This document shows positions 24,606 to 37,000 of a stretch of DNA of 64,000 nucleotides, piece after piece; position 1 is the first letter of the stretch, and each line of letters begins with the position of its first letter. The stretch is from Himantopus leucocephalus. Taxonomy: Eukaryota; Chordata; Aves; Charadriiformes; Recurvirostridae. The notes under the pieces are model-generated. The model was not told the DNA's origin and ran no database searches. It saw nothing but the letters and a program-made list of their open reading frames with translations. Position numbers and translations under genes: made by a program. The stretch spans positions 65,873,818-65,937,817 of the forward strand of contig RSEF01000003.1 in NCBI GenBank assembly GCA_003993805.1. The letters run 5' to 3'.

Positions 24606-27600
24606 AATCTCAAATCATGTCCTTCTCTCTGTGGTTGAACAAAACTTCAGCAGAGCTACCTGCCTATGCAGCACTTGAATCTTCCCAGGTCTTGCGTGTC
24701 CAATGCATACACAGTGGTAGAACTTTAAATGTATTTATTAAGACCATGATGCTAATCACACTTACCGACAGTTGGAGAGAGAATTCTGGAGATATATCTC
24801 CTCTGGTTTACTGATGTATGCAAAACGATTACTCTTTGTTGAAGAAACGTTGGAAAAATTCATGTCAATAGTCTTTGCAAGATTGTAACTTAAAGTGCCA
24901 TTATGAGCGAGGTGTTTCTATGGGAAGCCACAACCAACTGAAAGCCGTAACTCTTCCTCATTAAGAATCTATTCCAACCCCTATTAAAATCAATGGAAAG
25001 ACCTTTCTGACTCCAGTAGGTACAGAATTGCTCAATAAAATGTAGAAAATACCCCCAGGTTATTATTGTTCAGTCCATAAAAACAGTCAGTCAAAAACTT
25101 ACTATTTTTCAAAATGTAATGTGTGTACACGTGCTTCAGTTCTTTTAAAAGCACTGGGGGATCCTGGTTCTTCAATAGACTGTTCACTGGAGTCAAACAT
25201 TGGCAAACAACCCTCTGGGCTCAGGAGCTTTTACTAACAGTCTTTTGTTCACACCTGCTAAGCCATTCAAATTTCATATGAAGAGCACGTCTAAGATCTC
25301 TCTGCTGAGCTGTAAGGAAATGTCAAAGAACCCAAAACATACTTCCTGAAAACATAAAGGAAAGTTCACAGTACAATCACAGGGCGTTAAAACGTTCCAA
25401 GATTTTAAAGCCAGGAGCCATCACAATTCGTTGGGGTGACCAACTGCTTTGTGAAGGTGTTAGGATTTTCAACCCATTTTTGTACCAAGTCTAAAAACTT
25501 GGAGCAAAGCTAGACAATATCTGTAGAATGCTAGATTTTATCTTTATCTATGGGCTTCAGCTGACGGTGAAATAACATAAATTTCTGTGAGTAATCATCC
25601 TTGCTTTTTAACATGGCTTTTTAAATTTCAGCAGGATCTTGTTATGCCTTTGTCTGCAGGATTAAAAAGTCCTCTACCCAAACTGACTTATCCGAGTGGG
25701 AGTATGAGCAGTGACTGCCTGAGGAAGTAGGAATGTTAAAAAAACCCACATCTTTTTGGGGTCACTGAAATATGCTGTGGAATGAGTGCTTTATATTTTA
25801 AGGTGAAATTAGGAGCAATTCTTGCAGGTGCTGAAGGATAAGTTACATAAATGTTAACAAAGCTAGGTTACTTTGGAAAGAATGGTTTCAGTGTTTAAGA
25901 GGTGAGTGTTTTGGCTTTACTGGGCAGTTCATCCCATCCACCTATACGTACAGAAGCAGTAGAAAAATCTTCTACATGAAGATCATGTTGTAACTCATGT
26001 CACAAAAACTCTTGTTGTTTCAATTAGGTCTTTAGCCAATTCAGTCCCTCTCTCTCTGGGACAAATCCAGGGGTACCATTGTAGGGGTTGGATTTTTTGC
26101 TTACGATGGGGACAGCTTGTTCAAGCTGCTGAGACCATCAATTTACACCACAGCAGCCATTAAGAATGCAAAGTTGTCAGTTGACTGCCAGGTGCTTCTT
26201 GGGTAGGTTGTACAAAAAAAAACAGCAATCCTACCAGAGCTGGTGCTGACTGGGAGAGGAAGATCCCAGCTCCTGAAGCCTCTATGGCTTCTTTTCATGT
26301 TGGGTTCACCTCTGGAGAAGTTTCAGTATAACACTGTTCACCTGATTTGATCAAGCCAGTGGAGTCCTATAAATGAAGGACCTATCAGAATTGTTATCCT
26401 ATGTTTATTTGAGGCCTAAACATCCCAGGTTTCCACTTGTTCCCTTGGGAGATTATTTCACAGCCCAATGCACCTGTGTCAGGAAGGATTCCCTACAGTT
26501 TAGTCTGACTTTATTTTTAATGACAGGTGGAGTTTCCACCTTATACTGGAAAAAATACGTAAGTGTACTGAACTTCCTGCAGTACCTCGTGTTTGATTCA
26601 AAAGACAGCATAAGCATTCAATATAAACCTCACTCACATCTGCCTCCCAGGGCTTGGAAGTTCCCCATTTCCCTAAAGCATCCTCCTCTTTGGAATTACA
26701 ATTCTGCCAGCTCAAGTATTAAATACATTTCCCTCGTGTTTGTAAGCTTAATAAATGGGGCATATTTTCTCGTAGACGTAATGCCTGGTTTCATATTTAC
26801 AGGATCATTTTAAAGCTTCCCTTCAACCAGATCAACTAATGGCTGCATTTATCTGGAGAACGGACTGAGCTTAGAAAAAAATATCACAAATCTTCACAGG
26901 CTCAGAACTGATTCTATTTGGAAACTTGAAACACTTTATTGGCTTCCTGAAAACTGGTAAGTAAAACAAATGAGTGTTCATCAGCATGCTAGAAAAATAT
27001 TCCTGAAAACAGTTTTCAGAATTCTGTGTTTTTCCCGTTTGTCCATTCTTCTGAATTAGCTAACCACTACTTTTCAGGCACGTTCCCCTACAGCTGGTTC
27101 CTGGCCACCTCCCTGGGGGAATGAGCAGGAGGTTTTCCATGTGGGGAGACATGGGTCCCTGTTTGTGCACGCCTTCCAGAGCAGCTGGAGCTGCCGACAC
27201 CGTGGCTGCATGAGGACTTGTGGCCGCTTTGGATCTTGCAGGTTTCCCTGCCTGGCTTGACCTTCACCCCACTGTTGGCAGTAGGAGATGGAGTGGCCAA
27301 ACGGAATGCTACCTGCAGACTCCTGCAAGGCATAGGTAACATGGAGGTCCTGCCAAGCTCTTTGTGAAGAGCTCAATGAGTTAGAAATGGAGGTATGGTA
27401 AGGAGACGTTTGTGACCTCTATTCTTTCAGTATGGGAAGAATGGACTCAGATTTTGCCTCCTCTCGGTACAGTATACATGCATTTTTCAGCAGTTTGTCT
27501 TAATCTTCAATATCGAAACTTGGACAAAGCAAAAGGAATTTTTCCAAGTCAAGATCCTCCTGAGGATTTAATCTCCAAAAGGATAACCCCCCGAAATGAT

Positions 27601-28095
27601 CCCTTATTACCAGCAGTCCATGATGATGATGTGATAATCTTCCACTCTGGGAACAAGGATGGTTTGGAGATGGCAAATCATTTTTCTCTGCACTTGGCAT
27701 TGCACAGCAAACTGGAAAAAGCGCCTGCAGAGCATTTGGCAGAACAGATCAGTCGTTCTCATTTACCAGTCTAGGTGCTAGCAGAGATGAGGACTCCTCT
27801 GATAACATGCGAGTGGTGGACAGCATTTCTGATTTGGATTGCAGTTTCAGAAGAGTGTGTGTATAGATCCTTTGTTGCACCTAAGATGGTTGGTTTTCTT
27901 AGGTTGTGTGACAAAAAAAATGGTCTCTGCAGACACAGAGGAACACAGAGAAACAATGGTGGGTGGGGGAACCCCAGAGGTACCTTGCCAGGGTATTTCC
28001 AGGCACATTACAGGAGAGCCATCAGCCCATTAACAGCTCATCTCCCCACTGAGGAAGCACAGAGGCACAGCACCAACAGGGCACCCCAGTAACCT

Positions 28096-29056
28096 GTCAG
28101 AGAAATGGGGCCCTGCCCAGAGCCCCCCTCAGGGCATTGTGGAAGGGTGAACGCCCCTTGAGCTGGGCATGACACCCACCACATGAGGTCAGGGGAGAGG
28201 GTCTCTGGAACACCTTACAGAGTGAGGGGTGCTATACTTAGAGATATGGGACTCACTGTGGGATGCAGCGCAATAGAAGAGTACAAGGCTTACTGTGGGA
28301 CGTTTAGGGGGGTGGAATCAAAGGCAGGGAAAAGGAGAGATCAGAGTGGTTTGGGGAGGAACAAGGGTGGGAAAATAGAGGGCTAAGGGGATAAAAGGGG
28401 CCAGTCGCACATAAGCAAGCTGCTGGTCAGTACGCTTGTCTGGCCATGCCCTGCGCCAAATCAGCACAGCCCGTCCCGGCTTCTCATTCAGCTCCATTTC
28501 TATTTTCCTCTGTGTGTGTGTGTATGGGGGTGTATGTGTATGCCAGCAGCTGGAGCAGGACCACGGGTCACAGGGCCGTGTGGGTTCCAGCAGGGCAAGT
28601 GGCTTGGGAGCCAGAGAGGGATGTGTGTGTTCGTGCATGTTCGTGTGCTTATGTGTATTAGGGGGGTCTACAACAGCCACTGGCATGGGGTTTGGCATCT
28701 CAAGGTCTGCTTGCACGCCCACGTGCCAGCAAGATCAGAGGCCAGTTACTGGGTGGACTGTGCCCAGGCCCAGCTACCAGAGGTATCCACACTGCACATA
28801 TACATATATATATGCATTTCTCACTAACAGATCTTCACCTGGATCAGTCAGCAAGGGGAAGAGGATGAGGCCATTGGTGCTTGTGTGAGTGCTGTGGTTT
28901 CTGTATGGCCGGCAGTGTATTTATGTGTCTAGGTGCTGTACAGGTATGTGTGCGCATGTGTGCATGCCTATTGGGAGCACATGCTGCTGGTTGGCCCTGG
29001 GAGCATGGAGCTGCTGGCACCTCCTCCAAGCTGTTGGGCTGTTGGATTCAGCAACA
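28096..29056 (+). mobile_element. LTR-like repeat (possible solo LTR of an endogenous retrovirus)
   Basis: A GC-richer 1-kb block with TG...CA-type ends, TGTCAGAG at the left and TCAGCAACA at the right. A TATA-like box GGGGATAAAAGGGG lies at 28388-28401, followed by a TG-rich section and a TCTCACTAACAGATCTTCAC segment. The style resembles avian LTRs. The flanks TAACC and TAACA could be a decayed target duplication. Against it, I see no AATAAA inside and no second LTR or internal viral gene nearby. Family and exact borders are uncertain. Confidence 0.35.
28504..28541. repeat. TG-rich simple repeat
   Basis: A (TG)n stretch interrupted by a G run and TATG units, within the LTR-like block. Further TG/CA-rich stretches occur at 28621-28656 and 28925-28970. 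Confidence 0.7.
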
Positions 29057-30659
29057 TAACACAGGGTTTGTTCTGATTTTTCTTGTACGAAACGCATGCC
29101 TGTTTGTACATTTGCTTTGTTGGATGCAAGTGATTTTGAAACCAGTTATTAATTTTTACATGCGTTTGCAGCCCGTGTTAAATGTTTTTTTGTGGTGTTG
29201 TTCCTGGCAATCTGATTGAAGTGAAGATCCAAATACAAGTGAATTCAGGAACAGTAGAGACCTTCAGGGCTCTTTATCCATAGACCAAAACAATGTGGAC
29301 AGGTAAAGCCCAGCTGCTGGCACTGACACAATACCTGACAACCTTGGGAGCTGCTACATCAAGAAAATTGGCTTTGATTTGCTGGAGTTGCACACATAAT
29401 TTTTAAACATATAAAGACATCCCACTGAAATAGCTGAAACCGCTCACACATTTCAGTGCTCTGTACCCTGTAAGAACCAGCTTTTTACAATATGGGTCTT
29501 TTGATTACCACTGAATGTGTGTGATTTCCCCAGCTGTCTCCCAGATCAATTATATTTGCTTAATTTCAAGTGTGTGTTGTTGGGAGGGGAGAATGAGGGA
29601 TCTTTTGTGTTAATATAGTTGAAGAGTGGCTGGCTGTGCGTGATCTCTAGTTTGGCTTTACTAATACCTGTAACTCCTAGACCCAAAGTCCTGTTATTCA
29701 TCCTGCCTGCAGCACCTGCAGCATTAGCAACTGGCAATAGCGAGCTCTGCGCCTGCAGGCTCCCCGCTTATAAAACCTATTTCACATTCTCTGGAGCAAT
29801 ATTTCTTAAGACCAAGTTAACAAACTCTTCAAACCCCACAGTTAGCCTGACACCTCAAAAGCCTGGGCACCCACTGTAAGCATTTTTGGGTTTTAATATG
29901 TGAAGAAGTCTATATTATCTCCTGCAAATTATTACATATAGACGAAATGCAGCTACCGAGCTTTTTGAAAATAAAGTTGGTTATATCGCTCACCATTTTG
30001 CCACAACGTTATGCTTCCTACTTTCCCTGACACCTCAGGGAAAGAGGAGAGCAGTGTAAGGGAACATGAAGTCACAATCACTTCAGTTTTCCTGGTGATC
30101 TGAGTCTGCCACTTATTTGCTACACGGTCTCACTCTTCAGAGGAGTGCCGCTAAAAAAACAACGCTCAATCAGGCTCAGAACGGCAGAGTTGGGACCAAC
30201 GCTGTGGGTTTGCCCTCAGTGCAGTCTGACTTTCACATGGCACTGGGCAGTAGCCTCTGAAAATTCATTCCCAGTTGCAGCATGCAGCATCTCAAATGCA
30301 AAATCCCACAAGTCACTGGTGACATTAAAAAATCTTGGCCATTTTGCATAACAACATTGTGTTTTAATGTCCATTTACATGATGAAGTCATCTGTATTCT
30401 ATTTGTAGGTCTTAAATCCAGAAACAACATTTAAGTCAGAAAAAACATTAGAAAAAAATAGTTTCATTTCTTTTCTTCAAAGGCTGTTTGTGGTTTTGAA
30501 AAAGAACAAACACCAAGATATTTTGCTGTGCTCCAAGAAAAAAAAAAAAACGACCAAAACCCACTCAGACATGATGTTTTTTTCCCCACTTTAGGCAGAG
30601 CTTATATTCAGTATCTTCTTTTCACAGGGTCAATAACTATCACCAACGAGAAGAAGTTT

Positions 30660-30965
30660 TGTGGGAGATCCCCCTGCAGCTCCCCCAGCCTGGCACAGAC
30701 CCTCGGTGGGTATGGGTGCTCCAGCCTGGTGGCAGGGTCACCAACTCAGCATCCCCCTGCCTCACCCCACTCCAGATGCAGCTGTGGGAGGAAGCAGCCA
30801 CGGAGGAGAGGAAGCAGAAGTACCTCCCCGCGCCGCTCCTCCCCTCTGCCGTGGAGCCCCAGGGCTCTCCTGGGCGCAGCATGCACCAGGCTGCAAGTGT
30901 TGCTGCCTCGAAAGCTTTTCACTGGTCATTACGTGGCAAACCCACATGCTGCCTTGCTGCGGACC
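30660..30965 (+). promoter_or_regulatory. THEMIS 5' UTR / promoter-proximal region
   Basis: Base composition rises sharply to GC-rich immediately upstream of the THEMIS ATG. At 30779-30815 an E-box CAGCTG is followed by TGTGGGAGGAAG and another GAGGAAG (ETS-like GGAA cores beside a RUNX-like TGTGG). Such combinations are common at T-cell promoters. No clear TATA box is visible. The transcription start cannot be placed from sequence. Confidence 0.4.
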
Positions 30966-31056
30966 ATGGCATGTACCCTGGAGAAGTTCATTCATTCTCT
31001 GGACCCCAGAGCCCTTCCCAGGGTCCTCCAAATCCAGTCAGGCATCTATTTCCAAG
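30966..31056 (+). CDS. THEMIS: THEMIS coding exon 1 (start codon)
   Basis: Residues 1-30 plus one base of Gly31, ending SGIYFQ(G). ATG context GGACCATGG. The same frame stays open for 146 codons upstream, but it contains no other ATG, so this is the first in-frame start. The donor is GTGAGC and intron 1 is phase 1. Confidence 0.93.
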
Positions 31057-34000
31057 GTGAGCATCGGGTGCTTTCTGGCAGGGCTTTGCAAGTCTGTCTT
31101 TGACATCAGGTCCCCCCTAGGGACTGGGATGTGGGGGAGGCAGAGGGAGGATGCTGACAGAGTTGTCTCCCAGCAGTTTCCCACCAGCTGCCATTTTCCC
31201 TTTAAAGAACCAGCGTAACGATCAATGTCTTTGGAGATGTCTTTGGTATGGTGTGTATCTGGTGTTCTCACAGGCAGTGAGGAAGGAGCTGTAGTTAGTC
31301 CTTATCATATCCTGGAAAGAGTACTGGAATGAGTCATGAATTTGCTTTGCACTCATACAGAGCCATCAATCCAGCAATCTCAAATCACCTCACAGAGGTT
31401 AACTAATTAAACCTAGCTCTGCTCTTCTGGGGTTGACATGGAGAGGCGCTTTCTGTCTCAGAAATAAAGAACCAGGGAGTCTGGAAAGTGACTGTGAGGG
31501 ACCATAAGGTTTTCCTGAAGTTCTGCCGCACATTTGGGGGTACTTAACGATACAAAGGGATAGGTATGAGCCAGACAGGAGCATCACAGGGGCAATATTT
31601 TGCTGGGGTTTCCTGCTGCAGATCTTTTTATGGTGCTTGTAGTGCTGGGCTCTGCTCATGCACAAAACGCAGTGGAAGGGTGGTAAAGAGGCTTGCACTG
31701 GAAGGAACAGCTCTATGCTTGGTCAGGGCATGGACTATGTTTAACGGCGGTGAAAACACCACGTTAAGCGCATGTATCAGTCTAGGAAAAGAAAGTTACC
31801 TTCCTGACACTGCAAGGGAAAACTAGGGGTCACACTAAATAAAACCATGAGGGCTTCATGAAATGAGCTGAAGCCTGCTTCAGCTTCAGCCAAGTACCTG
31901 CTTCAGGATCCACAACATCTATCTTTATGTTAATCTAAAAATCCCCATGCTTCTCCATAGTAGGAGGAGAGAGGAGGTGGCCTCCGTTAGCTGCGGCCAT
32001 GGAAAGTCTGAGCTGTGATCTCAGCGCTGTGGCCAGAGTGGGCGATTCTTCCCTCTGTGAGAACAGTATCCTTGGGACAGAAAAAAAAATGGGAAAGGGC
32101 ATACTGAAGCTGTGATGGTGGCCTACTGTCCACGTTCTCCTGATTGCAAAGTTGATCGAGAAAAAGGCATTCTGGGAAACAAACTTGTCCAAAATCACCA
32201 GAAATGTTTGAAAAGATGCTTTTTCTGACCTTTGGCATGTGGCCTGTTCAAGTTTTACATTTTAAATTGACTCAAGAACGTCAACTGAATTAAGTTCTTG
32301 ATAAAGAGGCTACTACCTAAGTGATGCAGAGTGAAATTTAAACTAAAAACGGGAAGATCACCTCCTTAAGTTGGAGTAGCCACCATATTTGTCTCTTTCC
32401 ACACACCTAAGAGGCAGAGGTAATATAAATACAAGTTATGTGTACATGTACATGTGTATATATGTATGTACATGTGTACACAAGGGCTGCACAGCCTTGG
32501 GAGGGAGTGGTATGTGCTATAGAGACCCGGGAATGTTTGCACTAAAAGTGAGAGCCCTTGTGCTGCGCTGATGCTTCTTCAGTCTTCAGCAGCACCACCT
32601 CTTCCTGTCCTCTGCTCCTGGTGGCTTCCTCTCGACTGCACTCAGATATATTTCCACCAGTAGGCTAGATGCAGCACTAACATACGTGCAGGTGTTTCTT
32701 GCTTATACAACGGGCAAGGCTGATACAGACTTGCTACTTGGTTCCTTCCCCTCACTGTCGGCACAACCCCAGAATGCTTGCAGGTACCTAGAAACACTGA
32801 TGTCCACTAGCAGGCTTGTGTTTTTTCCTCTCTCTCCTTCCTCCTTACTTCAGAGGAAGCTAGAGACACTCGAGACAGTCTGTGCCTAAGAGGAAATTTG
32901 CAGGACCTAGGGCTACAAAAGATCTTCTCAGGCCAGGCTCTCCCTTCCTCTTCCTCCCTCCCTCCCTGAACTCTCTGTCCATGTCGGATCTCTCCTGAAC
33001 ATTTTGCTTCCCTCTGCACCTGGCACCAGGGGTGAACACGCTGTTCTGTGATTGCATTATGATTTATGTTGCATTTTCTGAAGCGAGAGTAGTGCTTCAG
33101 AGAGAATCTGAAGTAACTCCTGTTATATTGCTAAACAGGAGAGTGGACCACTTTGTGCACTTTGAATTTCCATTAGGACAACCATTCTGTAGCTCTTCCT
33201 CAGGCAGATCCCCCGCCCCGCCAACAAGCCTTCTGATTTCTCTTGCCACATGTGGGTAATGACAGGTCTATTGACAGAGAACATGGGTTTATTGCTATGG
33301 TTGCAGCGACCAAATCAGAGCATTTATGCACTGATTGTAGTAGCTCCCAACCGGCTACAAAGGCAGCCTGGTCAGCTGAGTCCTATTTGGATTAACTATT
33401 TTATGGAGCTGGATTTCATAGGAATCTTTAACCACTATTAGCGCAACGTGCAGATAGTAAGGGAGAAGACATTTTTAAAGCATTACATGGGATTGTTTGA
33501 AACTGCTCAATCACAAGGGATGATTAATTTTCTGATGTAAGAATTTAAAATAGCAAGAATTTGTACATATGTACATGCTATGTATACTCTCCTCTCCACA
33601 ACCCCAGAAGAACGTGCAGGGTTTCTTAATATCAGCTTAACCAGGTACCTAGAATGACTACTGGAGTAAATAACAATCTACTAAATCCATTAGAGCTGTC
33701 ACATCAAAGTTGCAGCAGCCAACCAAAGAAAGCTATAACAATCCATGTGGTAAGACGACAGAGTGTAATTCGTTCGCTGGTCTTCTGCGGTGGGTTGTGT
33801 GCTGTAGGGATGAAACTCTTCATTTACTCTATCTGGAAGAAACATTTTGCACACACAGCACTTAGGTCTAAATGATTTTAAAAATATGGAACTTGCAAAT
33901 TAGCCTTACTGTTTTTGACAGAATTTCAGTACTTCTGGAAGCATATGGAAAGCATACGGCTGTCTTTGTAAGGATGGATGTATCTTTTTCCATGTGCTGA

Positions 34001-37000
34001 GGTATTTTTATTAGAAGCTGCAAAGTCAAGCTCCAGGGAAAGAGTGGGAATTTGCTTGCCCTTGGGCAAGGTAAAAGCTCTAAAAGATCCCATTCTGCCT
34101 TTATACTGTGTTACACCAAATGCAATCTAGGTTTCTGTTTGATTCAGACCCAAGCCTGCCTGCTGCAGTTTCTGGTGGAGAGTAAACTGAAAACAAATGC
34201 TGTGTGCACCCATTCTATCATTGTTCTCTCTTCTGGCCTATAAAAAAATACGTTCATGCTGCTATTAATGGAAATGTGATTTATTGAACTGTAGCTCCCC
34301 AAACTGCAAATGGACAGACCTATATAGACCCTGTTTCCATTCAGAATACTTCCAGTTAGAGAAGCTATGGGCAGTTGAATTTTGCTGTTGGTAGTGAATA
34401 CTACAACCTAGATAGCTTTCTGGGGAAGCTTTGTTCCTGTTCACCTCTCTGTTCCTGGCTTGAAGCAGAGGGAAGGGTTTCCCTGAGACGATCAGGGTTT
34501 TCCATGCTACACCCGGACTTTGGAGTTGGTTGAAGCCTTACCCAGTTTGCCTCAGGCAGGATAGCCAAGGTTTGAGGAGCGTGTTCACACTCCCGTGTTC
34601 CCAGTCCCCTTTCCTCCAGCAGCGTGTGGCTGCACAGTCAGAGCCCCAACCTGCAGTCACTGCCTACAACTGTCCGACACTATTGCAGAGTCAGGAACAT
34701 GGCGTTTTAGTAATAACTCTGAGTTCTTCTAAAATGCTTTTCATTCATCACACTCAAAGGACCATACAGAAGCAGAGAAATTATTGTTATCCTTGGTTTG
34801 AAAACAGAAACATAGGTGAAAGGAGAGGATGGTTCTGCAAACCTCAGGGATTCCTCTCAGGGCAGTTGTTTTGGACTCTGCAGTCATAATATCATTGCTA
34901 CAGAAACCAGACTGTTGAATCTCTGAAGGGAATAGGAAAGCTGATTATAAAATGAGAGCAAGTTTGCCAGATACAAATATCTTGGTAATCAGCATTGATT
35001 AGAAAGGAACTACAGTGCAGACTGAAGTACATGGCAATTTAATAGCTCATTAAAATACGTTATTAAAAAATTAAACTACAGAAACTCCATTGGAAACTGA
35101 TTTGATTGATTGAATTACTTTCTTTGAACATTTTAGTAAATATTGATGCTTAGTGAGCTAAGTACTGTATGACCGCTGATTTTTATAGATAGCATGCAAG
35201 TACGGGCTTTCATCTTTATGTTGCAAAAATTACGTCTGTTTTAATACTGATATAATTACTTTATGGTTAATTGAATTTAATATTCTGCAGGCTTAATTTA
35301 ACCAGTGGCAGGACAGTAAAAAGTGTCAAACTTTAATTGTGAAAAATGTAGAACTACTCAAGGCACCTATGCTGTCGGTGTTTCTTGCCACGAGCCATGT
35401 TCCCTACCCACAACTTTCCCATTTTTGCTCTGCCTAAATAGAAATCCCACATTGCCTTTTTTTTGTATTCCCCTAAAGCTAAACGCAATGCCATCAGCAA
35501 TGGGATTAGGACCCCAAGGACTGGGACTTGCCACAGGACAGGGAGAGTTGGTAGCTCCTCTCTGCAGTTCTGCTGTTCAAAAGCAGCACTTGTGTTGTGT
35601 AAATCACAATGCCAGGACATCTCCACTTTATGACGGACCCGTGAAACTCACGGGGAACGTTTATGCTGTGTGCTCTTTCTCTGGGGAGAAGGGATCTGTA
35701 AGCCAGCAGCCTCCACCTCTGCGGGCTGGGAGTGCAGTGAAGCAGCACACTGTAAATGCAGTGCTCTGCTCCCTCTCCCGGGACTCTGGAGAGCACCGAG
35801 TGTCTCCTCACAGGGAGAAAATGGTAGATAGAGACAATAGTGGGGTCACGTATACGTCCCTGGTGAACGCTCTTCCAGACCTAAGGCAGTTAAAGATGCT
35901 CAGTATTGCTGGGGGGGACGCCCTCTCTGGGCGGCTGCTTGGTGCTCTCCGACAGCTGCGTGAAGGGTGACGCCAAACAAAAAAATCCTTTGCGATATGC
36001 TCCTTCTTTGCTCAATGTGAATAGCTCCACTGGAAAACTCTCTTTGGTGAACCGTAAAGAACATGAACATGCTTAGGCTCACAGTTCCTCTTGGCTCTCC
36101 TTTGCTGGCTGCGTATCCATGCCTGCTTGCTGTCTCTGCAGTTTCAATTTCACCTTTTCTGCTTCTGTTACGGGGAAACAGCATCTTTCCAGCATGTGAG
36201 CCTTTCAGGGAGCAATGGGTTCAGCGGGCCAGCAGCAGACTGCTGGAACCACTTACGAAATGTCCTGTTAACCCCATAACAGCGGCTAGGCAAACTGAAT
36301 AGAAGAGGAATCCGTGTATATCAAGTCTCAGCTGCCCCAAGTCCTAATTTAGACAAGAAATTGCTCTCAGCACTAATAGTTAGAAAACAAACGCGTAGGA
36401 TGGAATGATTTTTTACTGTTTTTAAGCCAACCTAGAGGGAACAAAGCCTGCTCCCTTATCAGTGTGAAAAGTCAATGAGTCGATGAAAGCTAGGAGATGT
36501 GTTCTGTAATACGTATGAATAAAACAAGCAAGCTGCCTCTTCAGGATTAATAAAGGCTCTTTTTCCTTATAAAAAGCAACAAGACAATTTCAACAGAGGC
36601 TAAATCATGGACAGCTTTGAACAGCTTTGATGAAGATAATTAGGGTTGCATTTCTTAGAGGTGGAAGATCAATAAAAATGACCTGTGCATTTACTGCGTG
36701 GAGTCTTGTTTGAGTGAATGCCGAAGGGACAATTGCACGTGATGTGGTAGAAATTTGTGGTACCATGTTTGCACTTGCTAATTGGTCTCATTTTTTTAGA
36801 GATAGAAGCCAAATCTGTCTGTAATAACAGAAGGCTTTTTTCCCCTTGAACATAGTTTTTCCCTTACTCTTGATTAAGCAGTTAGGAGCAAGAGTCTTAG
36901 CCACAGTAACAGGTAGTTTGAGTTTTCTTCTGTAGTCAGTAGTCAGAGCATATTAGTAAATTTTCTCTATTAATATGTACCACTGAAACTCTCCTGCACT

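Larger units (their letters stand above)
12511..30659. other. PTPRK-THEMIS intergenic region
   Basis: About 18 kb without a supportable gene. Open frames on both strands are short, lack family resemblance and show no splice-consistent neighbours. I recognise MIR-like SINE remnants near 24 kb, an LTR-like segment at 28.1-29.1 kb, and scattered simple tracts: a pyrimidine run at 15285-15325 and a pyrimidine plus GA repeat at 23965-24026. Regulatory DNA for THEMIS probably lies here, but nothing in the sequence alone locates it. Confidence 0.7.

Noticed and set aside
24960..25040. Possible ancient amniote repeat (AAAATCAATGGAAAGACC segment)
   Set aside because: It resembles the AATGGAAAGACTCCCATTGACTTC-type motif of old amniote repeats only over about 20 bp, too short to call without a database search.
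27412..27774. 120-codon open frame in the intergenic region
   Set aside because: It starts at GTG, has no recognised domain, no splice sites consistent with an exon, and no poly(A) signal close by. It is likely a chance frame.
28356..28401. Second G-quadruplex candidate (GGG-rich stretch before the TATA-like box)
   Set aside because: Two of the loops are 8 bases long, outside the usual limit of 7, so it does not meet the canonical pattern.
28436..28888. Overlapping open frames of 100-150 codons on both strands
   Set aside because: They arise from TG/CA-rich, GC-richer repeat sequence and consist of low-complexity Cys/Val/His runs.
30528..30965. In-frame 146-codon open extension upstream of the THEMIS start
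   Set aside because: It contains no ATG (it opens at GTG), its translation resembles nothing in THEMIS, and the ATG at 30966 has a strong context and matches the known N-terminus. It is read as 5' UTR that happens to be open.
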